From the NCBI GenBank assembly GCA_026990725.1, contig JALXCX010000196.1:1-20621 (forward strand): a stretch of DNA of 20,621 bases, in the 5' to 3' direction. Made by a program: the position numbers and the translations under genes. Source of the DNA: Desulfobulbaceae bacterium (GTDB lineage: Bacteria > Desulfobacterota > Desulfobulbia > Desulfobulbales > Desulfobulbaceae). Positions 1 through 8,117 of this stretch are shown one piece after another; the first letter of the stretch is position 1; every line of letters starts with the position of its first letter. The notes beneath the pieces were generated by a model. It was not told where the DNA came from. It saw only the letters and a program-made list of their open reading frames with translations, and ran no database searches.

Positions 1-2
1 CT

Positions 3-1196
3 GTTCTTGTCATGTGTTGTGTGGCTTTTTTCGGGCAGGTTGCCATTGGGGCAGCCTGCCCTTCTTTTTCCGGATTAATTCAGAACGGGGCCTATGCCGT
101 AACTGATTCGAACGGAAGGATTCTTTCTTCCTGCCATCCTGATGTGCCGTTTATCCCCGCAAGTATTCTAAAAATCCCAACCGCTCTTGCTGCTTTTTCC
201 ATTCTTGGATTGGATTACCGTTTTAAAACTGATTTTTATATGGACAGCCACGATGATCTGTACATAAAAGGTTTTGGTGACCCGTTACTTATTTCAGAAG
301 AGATAGATCTTATTTTTGTGGAGCTTAAACTTCACGGCGTTCAGAGAATTAATTCAATTTTTATAGATAATTCATCTTTTGCCCTTGAACATCAAGTACC
401 GGGCAAAGAGTTCTCGGCCAACCCGTATGACGCTCCGGTTGGCCCTGTGGTCGTTAATTTTAACAGTGTGCCCGTTAAGGTGATCAAAAAAAGAAAAATT
501 ATTTCCGGGGAACCACAAACCCCTATGTTACCGATAATGCGGGAGCTCGCTGCAGATTACAGGCCGGGAAATTACCGGATTAATATCTGCCAGCATTATT
601 GCCAGGCAGATCAGCAGATGGCCAGATATACAGCCGAACTTTTTAGAGCATTGCAGAAAAAAGCAGGAATTCCAGGACAGGGCGAGGCTGGTATACGAGC
701 TGTTCCTTCTGATGCAATTCGTATCTATGAACATGTGAGTACAAAAAATTTAGAAGATTTAGCTTCGTCCATGCTTAAATATTCGTCGAATTTTATCTCA
801 AACCTTATCTATTTAACCTGCGGGGCCGAAGTGTTTGGATATCCTGCCACCTGGGCCAAGGCAAAAAAGGCAGTTCAACAATCCCTTATAAATCAACTTG
901 GTGAAAAGAAGATAGCTGGCATGATACAGGAAGAGGGCGCAGGTTTGTCACGCAATAATCGACTTTCAGCACGAATTATGTTGTCAATTCTTCAGGTCTT
1001 TAAGCCGTATGCATATCTTTTGCGAAAGCATCAGGGCTGTTTGACAAAATCGGGCAGCATGAAAGGTGTTTATAATTATGCCGGGTATCTTCCCGATGGT
1101 AAGAGCTATGTCATTATGCTCAATCAACAACGAAATACCAGAAAATCAGTTTTGAAGAAATTACGGAAAGGTCAATATCCCCGGACTGTTCCATAA
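3..1196 (+). CDS. D-alanyl-D-alanine carboxypeptidase, PBP4/peptidase S13-like (5' end outside window)
   Basis: Low-molecular-weight penicillin-binding protein that would trim or cleave peptidoglycan stem peptides in the periplasm. The three active-site motifs of the S13/DacB family are visible, counting from the ATG at 12: SILK (51-54) with the catalytic Ser and Lys, SSN (258-260) in place of the usual SxN/SDN, and KSG (346-348). The family block EEGAGLSRNNRLS lies at 307-319. The frame is open to the window edge, and the residues before and after the ATG at 12 (VLVMCCVAFFG..AIGAA) read as the hydrophobic part of a signal peptide, so the true start is probably left of the window. At about 394 visible residues it is shorter than E. 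coli DacB (about 477), mostly through a smaller region between SxxK and SxN. The class is clear; the exact activity (carboxypeptidase or endopeptidase) is not. Confidence 0.85.
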   Translation, partial: VLVMCCVAFFGQVAIGAACPSFSGLIQNGAYAVTDSNGRILSSCHPDVPFIPASILKIPTALAAFSILGLDYRFKTDFYMDSHDDLYIKGFGDPLLISEEIDLIFVELKLHGVQRINSIFIDNSSFALEHQVPGKEFSANPYDAPVGPVVVNFNSVPVKVIKKRKIISGEPQTPMLPIMRELAADYRPGNYRINICQHYCQADQQMARYTAELFRALQKKAGIPGQGEAGIRAVPSDAIRIYEHVSTKNLEDLASSMLKYSSNFISNLIYLTCGAEVFGYPATWAKAKKAVQQSLINQLGEKKIAGMIQEEGAGLSRNNRLSARIMLSILQVFKPYAYLLRKHQGCLTKSGSMKGVYNYAGYLPDGKSYVIMLNQQRNTRKSVLKKLRKGQYPRTVP

Positions 1197-1225
1197 GGAG
1201 ATTTTTTGTTTTTTTGAAAAGTTGA

Positions 1226-1262
1226 CCTGGCAACATTTCCTTATAGTTGGGATGTTGCCAGG
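1226..1262. repeat. Perfect 11-bp inverted repeat (hairpin) downstream of the carboxypeptidase
   Basis: CCTGGCAACAT (1226-1236) and ATGTTGCCAGG (1252-1262) pair perfectly around a 15-nt loop, 29 nt after the carboxypeptidase stop codon. No T-run follows on either strand, so it is not a standard intrinsic terminator. It could protect the mRNA 3' end or be a protein site. The rest of the gap up to sat (1263-1526) holds only the candidate sat promoter and leader. Confidence 0.55.
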
Positions 1263-1379
1263 AAGAAGGACTCTGTTTAGGCATTTTCTCTTTTTTTTCT
1301 GCCATAACTTAGCAAAAAAATGAATGCTTATCAGAGGTATTGATGAATTCCTTCAGGAAGATGGAAATGGTTTTTTTGC

Positions 1380-1409
1380 TTGACTTATTGTAGCTCTGGT
1401 CTTTATATA
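1380..1409 (+). promoter_or_regulatory. Candidate sigma-70 promoter for sat
   Basis: TTGACT (1380-1385) lies 17-18 bp upstream of TTATAT/TATATA (1403-1409), in an AT-rich stretch about 120 bp before the sat start. This matches a housekeeping promoter and would give a leader of roughly 110 nt. Judged by eye only. Confidence 0.4.
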
Positions 1410-1526
1410 TTAGTGCTTTTATGAATGATGGTTCACTCGTTGAGCCATGTAAGATTGAGAAATATACGTAGAGTGAGTTTGTCATTTCGTTATTTTGACG
1501 AAACCTTAACAAGAGAGGAAAGAATT

Positions 1527-2804
1527 ATGTCTAAGTTGGTAGCCCCCCATGGTGGTAAAGGTCTTGTATGCGCGCTGCTGCACGGTAGTGAGCTTGAGGC
1601 TGAGAAGGCAAAAGCAGCAGGTCTGAAAAAAATTCAGGTAAGTGCTCGTGCAAAAGGTGACTTGATCATGCTTGGTATCGGTGGTTTTTCTCCACTTGAT
1701 GGCTTCATGGCAAAAGCTGACTGGAAAGGCGTTTGTGAAAATTTTCAGATGGCTGACGGAACCTTCTGGCCTGTACCTATTACTTTGGATGTAACCAAAG
1801 ATGACGCTAATGCAATTAACATTGGTGACGAGGTTGCTCTTGAGGCTGATGGTGAAATCATGGCTACCATGAAGGTCACCGAAAAATACGAAATGACCGA
1901 AGCTGACAAGAAATGGGAATGTGAAAAAGTTTTCATGGGCGAAGGTGAAGAGTCTGTAGACGGTAACTTCTGGAAGATTGCTCCTGAAGATCATCCTGGC
2001 GTCATCATGGTCATGAACCAGAAAGACGTTAATATTGCCGGTCCTGTAAAAGTTCTCTCTCAGGGCGAGTATCCTGCAGAGTATCCTGGTGTTTACCTTA
2101 CACCTGCTGAGACCCGTGCAATGTTTGAAGAGCGCGGCTGGTCTAAAGTTGCTGCACTCCAGCTTCGTAACCCCATGCATCGCTCCCATGAGTTCCTTGC
2201 AAAAATCGCCATTGAGGTTTGTGACGGTTGTCTGATTCACTCTCTGATCGGTAACCTGAAGCCAGGTGATATTCCGGCAGATACCCGTGTTCAGGCTATT
2301 GAAATTCTGATTGACAACTACTTTGTTAAAGACAACGTCATCAACGCCGGTTACCCGCTTGATATGCGTTATGCCGGTCCTCGTGAAGGTCTGCTCCATG
2401 CTACCTTCCGTCAGAACTACGGTGTCAACAACATGTTGATCGGTCGTGACCATGCCGGTGTTGGTGACTTCTACGGTCTGTTTGAGGCTCAGGAAATTTT
2501 TGATCGTATCCCCAAAACAGGTGATGACAGCAAAGATCTTCTTTGTCAGCCCATGAAGATTGACTGGACCTTCTACTGTCATAAATGTGACGGTATGGCT
2601 TCTCTTCGTACATGCTGCCATGACAAAGAGTCCCGCGTTATTCTTTCTGGTACAAAACTTCGTAAAGCACTGTCTGAAGGTGCTGACATCGTGGATCACT
2701 TTGGTCGCGATGAGGTTCTTGATCACCTTAAGAAATACTATGCAGGTCTCACCGAGAAAGTTGAAGTTAAAATGCAGGGTGCTGCCTCTGGCGACTCCAT
2801 GTAA
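1527..2804 (+). CDS. sat: Sulfate adenylyltransferase (ATP sulfurylase), dissimilatory type
   Basis: Activates sulfate with ATP to give adenosine 5'-phosphosulfate and pyrophosphate, the first cytoplasmic step of dissimilatory sulfate reduction; in sulfur disproportionators the enzyme can run in reverse to make ATP. The 425-residue protein has the family's nucleotide-binding motif QLRNPMHRSH (212-221, QxRNPxHxxH), GRDHAG (306-311), and SGTKLR (374-379). A Cys set, C351/C354/C363 with C364/H365, fits the zinc site of bacterial and archaeal single-domain Sat. No APS-kinase domain is fused. I chose the ATG at 1527 because GAGGAAAG lies just upstream and MSKLV fits family N-termini; the frame stays open upstream to 1425, but that extension has no family character. 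The gene appears monocistronic, with its own promoter candidate and terminator, and its product pyrophosphate is the substrate of the next gene's enzyme. Confidence 0.97.
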   Translation: MSKLVAPHGGKGLVCALLHGSELEAEKAKAAGLKKIQVSARAKGDLIMLGIGGFSPLDGFMAKADWKGVCENFQMADGTFWPVPITLDVTKDDANAINIGDEVALEADGEIMATMKVTEKYEMTEADKKWECEKVFMGEGEESVDGNFWKIAPEDHPGVIMVMNQKDVNIAGPVKVLSQGEYPAEYPGVYLTPAETRAMFEERGWSKVAALQLRNPMHRSHEFLAKIAIEVCDGCLIHSLIGNLKPGDIPADTRVQAIEILIDNYFVKDNVINAGYPLDMRYAGPREGLLHATFRQNYGVNNMLIGRDHAGVGDFYGLFEAQEIFDRIPKTGDDSKDLLCQPMKIDWTFYCHKCDGMASLRTCCHDKESRVILSGTKLRKALSEGADIVDHFGRDEVLDHLKKYYAGLTEKVEVKMQGAASGDSM

Positions 2805-2830
2805 TTTTTCTCAATTGACTTGAGAATGTT

Positions 2831-2868
2831 AAAAGGAGATGTCCTTAGCGGGCATCTCCTTTTTTTTT
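2831..2868 (+). terminator. Rho-independent terminator after sat
   Basis: AAAAGGAGATGTCC (2831-2844) pairs with GGGCATCTCCTTTT (2850-2863) around a 5-nt loop, with a single T-G wobble, and runs into eight T residues (2861-2868). It lies 27 nt after the sat stop codon. Strong canonical terminator. Confidence 0.92.
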
Positions 2869-2910
2869 GTTTGTGGTGAATCAACGAGAATGAGTTTTCT
2901 TTGTTCAGAT

Positions 2911-2981
2911 GAGAGCAGAATAATCCTGATTTTTAATAAGCAATGCTTATGCCTTCAAGCAGTATTCATTATTCTGCTTTC
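2911..2981. repeat. Nested inverted repeats in the sat-ppaC gap
   Basis: An outer stem pairs 2911-2924 with 2968-2981 (14 bp with one G-T wobble; the core AGCAGAATAAT/ATTATTCTGCT is perfect). Its loop contains a second hairpin, ATAAGC (2936-2941) and GCTTAT (2945-2950) around AAT. No T-run follows. It sits between the sat terminator and ppaC in a gap of about 350 bp. It may be a structured leader, a small RNA or a dispersed repeat; the sequence alone does not decide. Confidence 0.5.
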
Positions 2982-3101
2982 CTAACGGAACTCTAACCCT
3001 TTTCTCCTTGACTGCCACACCTTAAAGCGCTAAGTTTTTTCTAGTTTTGTACTGACTCTGCCGGAATATTTTCGGTAGGGGATAATTTTGGTGCATTGTC
3101 T

Positions 3102-3115
3102 AACAACTGGTTGTT
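3102..3115. promoter_or_regulatory. Candidate operator palindrome upstream of ppaC
   Basis: AACAAC-TG-GTTGTT (3102-3115) is a compact palindrome 38 bp before the ppaC start, next to an AT-rich stretch (TTTTAATATTGTTAAC) that could hold a -10 region. No convincing -35/-10 pair with normal spacing was found. Its role as an operator is a guess. Confidence 0.25.
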
Positions 3116-3152
3116 TTAATATTGTTAACCCCGTTCATGGAGGAAATGAGTT

Positions 3153-4076
3153 ATGGCTATTTATGTTTCTGGTCACAAAAATCCGGATACCGATTCAGTG
3201 ACTGCAGCAATCGGTTATGCTGAATTACTTAAAGCTGGTGGAGAAGAAGCTATCCCCGTAATGCAGGGCGAAATGAACCCTGAAACGGTTACAGTTCTTG
3301 AGCGATTTGGTGTTACTGCTCCCGAAATCATGACGGATGCAACCGGAAAAACCATTGCACTTGTTGATCATAGTGACCTGAACCAGGCTCCTGATAATCT
3401 TGATGCCAATAACGTAGTGGGTATTGTTGATCACCATAAAATCGGCGACGTTACGACGAACAATCCTATCTTCTGCTGTGTTAAACCTGTTGGCTGTACA
3501 GGAACCGTTTTAAAACAACTTTATGATACCCAGGGAGCTTCTGTTGATCCCAAAGTTGCCGGTCTTATGCTTTCTGCTATCTTAAGTGACACTGTTAATT
3601 TCAAGTCACCTACCTGTACAGACGAAGATAAAAAAGCTGTTGCTGAGCTGAAAGAGATTGCCGGTGTTACAGATACTGACGAGCTGTTCATGGAGATGCT
3701 GAAAGCAAAAAGCTCTGTTGATGGCGTACCTGCACGTGATCTGCTTAATCGTGACTACAAAGATTTTGACATGAACGGTAACAAAGTAGGTTGTGGTCAG
3801 CTTGAGCTTGCTACTCTTGATCAGGTTGCTGCTATTCGTGACGATCTGTACAAGGCGATGGAAGAGCAGAAGGCTGAAGGTGGACATCACACCATTCTTC
3901 TCATGCTCACCGACGTAGTAAAAGAAGGCACACAGCTTGTTGTTCTGTCTGATGATGCTTCAGTTGTTGAAGGTGCTTTTGATTCCAAGCTCGATGGCAA
4001 CTCAATGTGGATTCCCGGCATGATGAGCCGTAAAAAACAGACTGTACCCAATATGCAGAAAGCATTTGGCTGCTAA
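3153..4076 (+). CDS. ppaC: Manganese-dependent inorganic pyrophosphatase (DHH family II)
   Basis: Hydrolyses pyrophosphate to two phosphates in the cytoplasm and so pulls reactions such as ATP sulfurylase forward. The 307-residue length is normal for family II. Metal and phosphate-binding motifs are visible in order: GHKNPDTDS (7-15, the HxxPDxDS block), VDHSD (71-75), VDHHK (92-96, the DHH signature), SDT (145-147), and the C-terminal SRKKQ (292-296) that binds substrate. No CBS or DRTGG regulatory domains are inserted, so it is the simple form. The ATG at 3153 follows GGAGGA at a good distance. It lies directly after sat, on the same strand but behind a strong terminator, so it is probably transcribed separately while serving the same pathway. 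Confidence 0.96.
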   Translation: MAIYVSGHKNPDTDSVTAAIGYAELLKAGGEEAIPVMQGEMNPETVTVLERFGVTAPEIMTDATGKTIALVDHSDLNQAPDNLDANNVVGIVDHHKIGDVTTNNPIFCCVKPVGCTGTVLKQLYDTQGASVDPKVAGLMLSAILSDTVNFKSPTCTDEDKKAVAELKEIAGVTDTDELFMEMLKAKSSVDGVPARDLLNRDYKDFDMNGNKVGCGQLELATLDQVAAIRDDLYKAMEEQKAEGGHHTILLMLTDVVKEGTQLVVLSDDASVVEGAFDSKLDGNSMWIPGMMSRKKQTVPNMQKAFGC

Positions 4077-4100
4077 GTTCAGTTTTATCCCGTAGTTTTG

Positions 4101-4130
4101 AAAGGATCGGCTTTTGCCGATCCTTTTTTT
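4101..4130 (+). terminator. Rho-independent terminator after ppaC
   Basis: AAAGGATCGGC (4101-4111) and GCCGATCCTTT (4116-4126) pair perfectly around TTTT, followed by a T-run to 4130. It lies 25 nt after the ppaC stop and only about 50 nt before aroB, so aroB must rely on read-through or on a promoter in that short space. Confidence 0.93.
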
Positions 4131-4178
4131 GTTTGGGTCTCTGTTTGTATTTTTCTTTTTTAAGGAGTCATCCACGCC

Positions 4179-5264
4179 ATGAAAGAAACTCTTGTCACCG
4201 TAGGCCTTGATGAACGTAGTTATCCTATTCATATCCAACCAGGCCTTTTGCAGGACATTGGAAAAGATCTTGCCGAGAATAAACTGGCAAACCGTTATTG
4301 TATTATTTCTGATGATCAAGTTAGCAGGTTGTATGGAGAGGTACTTATGGATTCTCTTCTTTCAGCAGGTATTAGCGCAGAACTCATAACTTTTCCAAGC
4401 GGGGAGAAGAGTAAACATCTACAAACCATGGCTTCACTTGCCAGTGAACTGGCAAGGTTGGGTTTTGACCGCAAGGATGCTTTGATAGCTTTTGGAGGTG
4501 GTGTAACTGGTGATATAACCGGTTTTCTTGCCTCTATCTATATGCGTGGCATTCCTTTTGTTCAGATTCCGACGACTTTGCTTTCCCAGGTTGATAGCTC
4601 CGTAGGCGGCAAGACCGGTGTCGATATTCCTGAAGGCAAAAATCTTGTGGGCACCTTTTATCAACCTAAAGCTGTGTATATTGATACAGAAGTTTTACAG
4701 ACCCTGCCACTTGAGGAATTGCAGGGCGGTCTTGCCGAAGTGATTAAATATGGTGTTATCTATGACAAAGATTTTTTTACATTTCTTGAAAATAATCGCC
4801 AGAAAATCTTTGCTCTGGATGAACCTGTTCTTGTTTCCCTTATTGCCCGATGTTGTGAAATCAAGGCCGAAGTCGTTGAGCAGGATGAACGTGAGGGAGG
4901 TCTGCGCCGTATTCTTAATTTTGGCCACACCATCGGTCACGCTGTTGAGGCGGCTTCTGAATTTTCTTTAATTCATGGCTTTGCTGTCGGCATTGGTATG
5001 TGTGCTGCGGCTCGCCTTGCCGTTAAAAATGGTTGTCTTGCAGAGCAGGCAGCTGACGCTATTGAAAGAATTGTTCAAAGTTATGGCTTGCCTATCAACA
5101 TTCCGACAGAACTTGACCGCAGTGAAATGCGGGCATTTTTGCTTCGAGATAAGAAAACCGTTGGCGGCAAAGTTTTTTATGTTTTGCCTGAAGCCATTGG
5201 CAGGGTACGGATAACCGATCAGGTAGATTCTGCCCATGTCGATCAGGTTCTTGCCAATAACTGA
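4179..5264 (+). CDS. aroB: 3-dehydroquinate synthase
   Basis: Converts DAHP to 3-dehydroquinate, the second step of the shikimate pathway, in the cytoplasm, using NAD and a divalent metal. The 361-residue protein is standard length. The NAD-binding GGGVTGD lies at 106-112 and the substrate/cofactor block DSSVGGKTGVD at 139-149. The predicted metal ligands are E187 (in GGLAEVIKYG), H250 (in NFGHTIGHAVE, with H254 beside it) and H266 (in LIHGFAVGIGM). The ATG at 4179 has AAGGAG 11 nt upstream, a slightly long spacing. No other aromatic-pathway gene is nearby, and the genes on both sides are unrelated. Confidence 0.97.
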   Translation: MKETLVTVGLDERSYPIHIQPGLLQDIGKDLAENKLANRYCIISDDQVSRLYGEVLMDSLLSAGISAELITFPSGEKSKHLQTMASLASELARLGFDRKDALIAFGGGVTGDITGFLASIYMRGIPFVQIPTTLLSQVDSSVGGKTGVDIPEGKNLVGTFYQPKAVYIDTEVLQTLPLEELQGGLAEVIKYGVIYDKDFFTFLENNRQKIFALDEPVLVSLIARCCEIKAEVVEQDEREGGLRRILNFGHTIGHAVEAASEFSLIHGFAVGIGMCAAARLAVKNGCLAEQAADAIERIVQSYGLPINIPTELDRSEMRAFLLRDKKTVGGKVFYVLPEAIGRVRITDQVDSAHVDQVLANN

Positions 5265-5385
5265 TCTTCAAGACGTATTTTTTTGTTTCTTCTGTTGCTC
5301 GTAATAGCGCTTTATTTCCAGCCTCTGCTGAACTCAATTTCAGGTGCGAATAGTTGCCGTTTAAGGAAAAAACTGAATTTCCATT

Positions 5386-5413
5386 TTGTACCAGCAATTT
5401 TCTCCTGTATACT
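5386..5413 (+). promoter_or_regulatory. Candidate promoter for the SPFH/zinc-ribbon pair
   Basis: TTGTAC (5386-5391), a 16-bp spacer and TATACT (5408-5413), 90 bp before the SPFH gene start. The -10 is a good match and the -35 a weak one. The remainder of the 238-bp gap after aroB shows no other clear element. Confidence 0.35.
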
Positions 5414-5502
5414 TCATTAGGATAAACTTTGATTCCAGTTTCTTGTTACTTTTAATCAAGCGATTTGATTCACCATCTTTTGACCTGTTACGGAGGAGTT
5501 GC

Positions 5503-6627
5503 ATGGCCGTTGATACTGTTCTTTTATTAGAAAACCTTGAATGGTTTGATGACACTGGAAAAGAGCTGCTGCATCGTCTTCCGGCGCATGGTTCTGGCGA
5601 TATCAAATTTGGTTCGCAACTGACAGTTCGGGAGAGCCAGGCCGCTGTTCTTTTTTACAAGGGCAAGGCTGGCGATGCCTTTGGACCGGGGCGGCATACA
5701 CTGAAAACCGCAAATATCCCTTTGCTCACAAAAATTCTTTCGATTCCATGGGGCATGACCAGCCCGCTGCGGGCAGAGGTCTATTTTGTTAATCTCAAGG
5801 TTTTTACCAATTTGAAATGGGGCACAAGGGATCCGGTTGCTTATCGTGATAAAGAGCTTGGTCTTGTTCGGTTGCGGGCGCATGGAGTGTTTAACATTCG
5901 TGTCAATCAGCCTGTATTATTTATTAACACGTTGGCCGGCACCATGGGAAAATACACCACTGAGCAGATAGAAGAATATCTGCGCCGGGTGATTGTCTCC
6001 CGTTTGAATGATCTGCTGGGAGAGTATCTTCAATCACTTTTTGATCTTCCCGGTAAATTTGATGAAATTGCTGCCGAACTCAGCAAGCGTCTGGGCAATG
6101 ATTTTTCTCGTTTTGGTCTCGCCCTGGATGGTCTGTATATTGGTTCAATTACTCCTCCTGAAGAGGTGCAGACAGCAATTGATGATCGTAGCCGGCTCAG
6201 TGTTCTTCAGGATATGGATAAGTTTGTCCGGATGAAAGCCGGCATGGCCATGGAAAAAGCCGCTGAAACAGGTGGCGAGGCCGGTACAGGCTTAGGGCTT
6301 GGCCTTGGCATGATGATTCCTGGAATGTTTTCCGGTAGGGGCGGAGCCAACACTGCCGACTCAACTCCATCCACGCAGGAAGTGCAATGTCCTGATTGTG
6401 AGAATATGATTCCAGCCGACGCAAGATTCTGCCCACTCTGCGGTCATCAACAGGTTGTTCTGTTGCAGTGTTCAAATTGTGGAAAAAATCTTACCCCAGG
6501 AGCCAAGTTTTGTTCCCGTTGCGGCCAACCAACCAGTGTAAAACCTGAAAGTATTGTCTGTTCCAGGTGTCAATCTCAAAATTTGCCTGATGCCACCTTT
6601 TGTAATCGATGCGGGTATAAGCTTTAA
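5503..6627 (+). CDS. SPFH/stomatin-like (Band 7) protein with three C-terminal zinc ribbons
   Basis: Residues about 30-240 match the SPFH/stomatin-prohibitin-like family often annotated as virion core protein or YdjI-like. After a Gly/Met-rich low-complexity linker (about 256-282) come three evenly built Cys4 zinc ribbons, each CxxC-x10-CxxC: C296/C299-C310/C313, C323/C326-C337/C340 and C353/C356-C367/C370. There is no signal peptide or clear transmembrane helix, so membrane association would be peripheral. In Bacillus subtilis a YdjI-type SPFH protein acts with a zinc-ribbon protein, YdjG, to recruit PspA in membrane stress; a similar job here is inference. I chose the ATG at 5503 because GGAGGAG precedes it; the frame is open upstream to 5386 but that part is not family-like. 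It is followed at 37 nt by a second zinc-ribbon gene, probably co-transcribed. Confidence 0.8.
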   Translation: MAVDTVLLLENLEWFDDTGKELLHRLPAHGSGDIKFGSQLTVRESQAAVLFYKGKAGDAFGPGRHTLKTANIPLLTKILSIPWGMTSPLRAEVYFVNLKVFTNLKWGTRDPVAYRDKELGLVRLRAHGVFNIRVNQPVLFINTLAGTMGKYTTEQIEEYLRRVIVSRLNDLLGEYLQSLFDLPGKFDEIAAELSKRLGNDFSRFGLALDGLYIGSITPPEEVQTAIDDRSRLSVLQDMDKFVRMKAGMAMEKAAETGGEAGTGLGLGLGMMIPGMFSGRGGANTADSTPSTQEVQCPDCENMIPADARFCPLCGHQQVVLLQCSNCGKNLTPGAKFCSRCGQPTSVKPESIVCSRCQSQNLPDATFCNRCGYKL

Positions 6628-6637
6628 AAGGCTTATA
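6616..6637. repeat. 7-bp inverted repeat straddling the SPFH gene stop codon
   Basis: TATAAGC (6616-6622) and GCTTATA (6631-6637) around an 8-nt loop that includes the TAA stop. It could shape expression between the two co-directional zinc-ribbon genes. Short and AT-rich, so it may be chance. Confidence 0.3.
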
Positions 6638-6664
6638 AGAGCAGCAGGAACAACAAAATAAATA

Positions 6665-7909
6665 ATGGAAATCCGGGTAGAGCAGTCCTGTCCTCAATGT
6701 GGCGGTAAAATAACCTTGGCCGCAACCCATCGGCTCTTGACCTGTCCATACTGCGGTGTAAAGAATTTTCTCCAGTCAAACGGCCCTTTTCGTTATTTTC
6801 TTCCGCATAAACCGGGGACTAATGAAGAGCAGACACTGCTCTATGCCCCATATCTGCGTTTTAAGGGCAATGTTTTTCTTGTCAGCGAAACCGGAATTTC
6901 CTACCGGATAGTTGATACGACCCAGGAAGGTTTCTCTCTGCCAGGCTTACCTCCCTCACTTGGTTTGCGTCCCCAGGCTATGAAATTACAGCGTCTTAAC
7001 GCTGAGAATCCTGGAAGGTTTTTACGACTGTCACGCGAAGTACCGGTGATTCTTGAAAAGGCGGCACGTTTAAACAATCTCACGGGAAAAGGCGGAAAAA
7101 ATGTATATCATCGTGCCTACATAGGAGAGGACGTCAGTTATATCTATCTGCCAATGAGGCGGAAGAACAGTTTTTTAATTGATGCTGTTACCAACACAGA
7201 ACTTGTTGACTGTACAAAAAATTCCTCCTATCCGTTAAAGGGTTCAGCCTTTAATTCCCGCTGGCAGGTGAACTTTTTGGCAACCCTTTGCCCTCGTTGC
7301 GGCTGGAGTCTTGACGGAGAAGATGATTGTCTGGTTTTGAGTTGCCAGAACTGTGACACCAACTGGTATCTGGGAAGAAAGGGGCTTGAACAGATACATT
7401 GCCGGATAGTACCGGGCGGATCTGACACTGCTCTGTACCTGGCTTTCTGGAAAATTTCCGCCCATATTCCAGCCCTGAAAATATGGAGTTTTGCGGACTT
7501 TATGGAACGGACCAATCAACCCGTTTTGATCGGAAGGTTGTGGAAAGAGCGGGTTATGAGTTTCTGGATTCCTGCTTTCAAATTACGTCCCAAGACTTTT
7601 TTACAGACTGCCAGCAGGGTCTCAATCGATCAATGGCTTCTGGCAAAAGATCAGGACCTGCATACCCTGCCTAATCTGTATCCGGTCACGTTGCCGTTCA
7701 CCGAAGCCAGGCAAGCTTTAAAGCTTATTCTGGCAGCTACAGCCGTCAGCCGGAATGGTATTTTTCCGCACCTGCCCGGGGCACAGGCAGAAAACATTAC
7801 GGCAAAACTTGTGTACTTACCCTTTATAGACCGTAAGCACGACTGGCTGCAGCCCAGAACAGGAAGCGTTATTGCCAAAAGTGTACTGCAGCTTGGACGC
7901 CTTTTGTAG
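6665..7909 (+). CDS. Zinc-ribbon protein of unknown function, partner of the SPFH protein
   Basis: I do not recognise a named family. The 414-residue protein opens with a zinc ribbon, C9/C12 and C27/C30 (SCPQC...TCPYC), and has a second one in the middle, C208/C211 and C226/C229 (LCPRC...SCQNC, with a 14-residue gap). The remainder is soluble, aromatic-rich alpha/beta-type sequence with no signal peptide and no convincing membrane helix. The ATG at 6665 has only a weak ribosome site (AGGA about 15 nt upstream), which fits translation coupled to the SPFH gene before it. The pairing of an SPFH-zinc-ribbon gene with a separate zinc-ribbon gene resembles YdjI/YdjG of Firmicutes, but YdjG has membrane segments and this protein does not, so the analogy is loose. 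A perfect hairpin ends the pair. Confidence 0.7.
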   Translation: MEIRVEQSCPQCGGKITLAATHRLLTCPYCGVKNFLQSNGPFRYFLPHKPGTNEEQTLLYAPYLRFKGNVFLVSETGISYRIVDTTQEGFSLPGLPPSLGLRPQAMKLQRLNAENPGRFLRLSREVPVILEKAARLNNLTGKGGKNVYHRAYIGEDVSYIYLPMRRKNSFLIDAVTNTELVDCTKNSSYPLKGSAFNSRWQVNFLATLCPRCGWSLDGEDDCLVLSCQNCDTNWYLGRKGLEQIHCRIVPGGSDTALYLAFWKISAHIPALKIWSFADFMERTNQPVLIGRLWKERVMSFWIPAFKLRPKTFLQTASRVSIDQWLLAKDQDLHTLPNLYPVTLPFTEARQALKLILAATAVSRNGIFPHLPGAQAENITAKLVYLPFIDRKHDWLQPRTGSVIAKSVLQLGRLL

Positions 7910-7937
7910 TCTCTTTTTATTTTTTCTTGTGTCAATA

Positions 7938-7980
7938 CTCCATCAGTGGTTAAAACTACCACTGATGGAGAGTGTATTTG
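7938..7980 (+). terminator. Perfect 13-bp hairpin ending the SPFH/zinc-ribbon pair
   Basis: CTCCATCAGTGGT (7938-7950) and ACCACTGATGGAG (7958-7970) pair fully around TAAAACT, 28 nt after the stop codon. The downstream side (AGTGTATTTGTTTTC) is T-rich but has no pure T-run, so termination efficiency is uncertain. The stem is too perfect to be chance. Confidence 0.65.
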
Positions 7981-8117
7981 TTTTCTTAAACCTTATATCC
8001 TCTTTATCTTGTCGATCTTTGGTAAAATAACCCTGCCCCCCCCCATGGTGCACAATACTTTTGGGCTCCTGTGTGCCTGCGGTGGGGGAGTATATTCGTT
8101 TATTTCAGAGTTTAGCT

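Noticed and set aside
1506..2726. Long open frame of 406 codons on the minus strand opposite sat
   Set aside because: It is the shadow of a strongly codon-biased gene. The protein has no recognisable motif, and sat on the other strand is certain.
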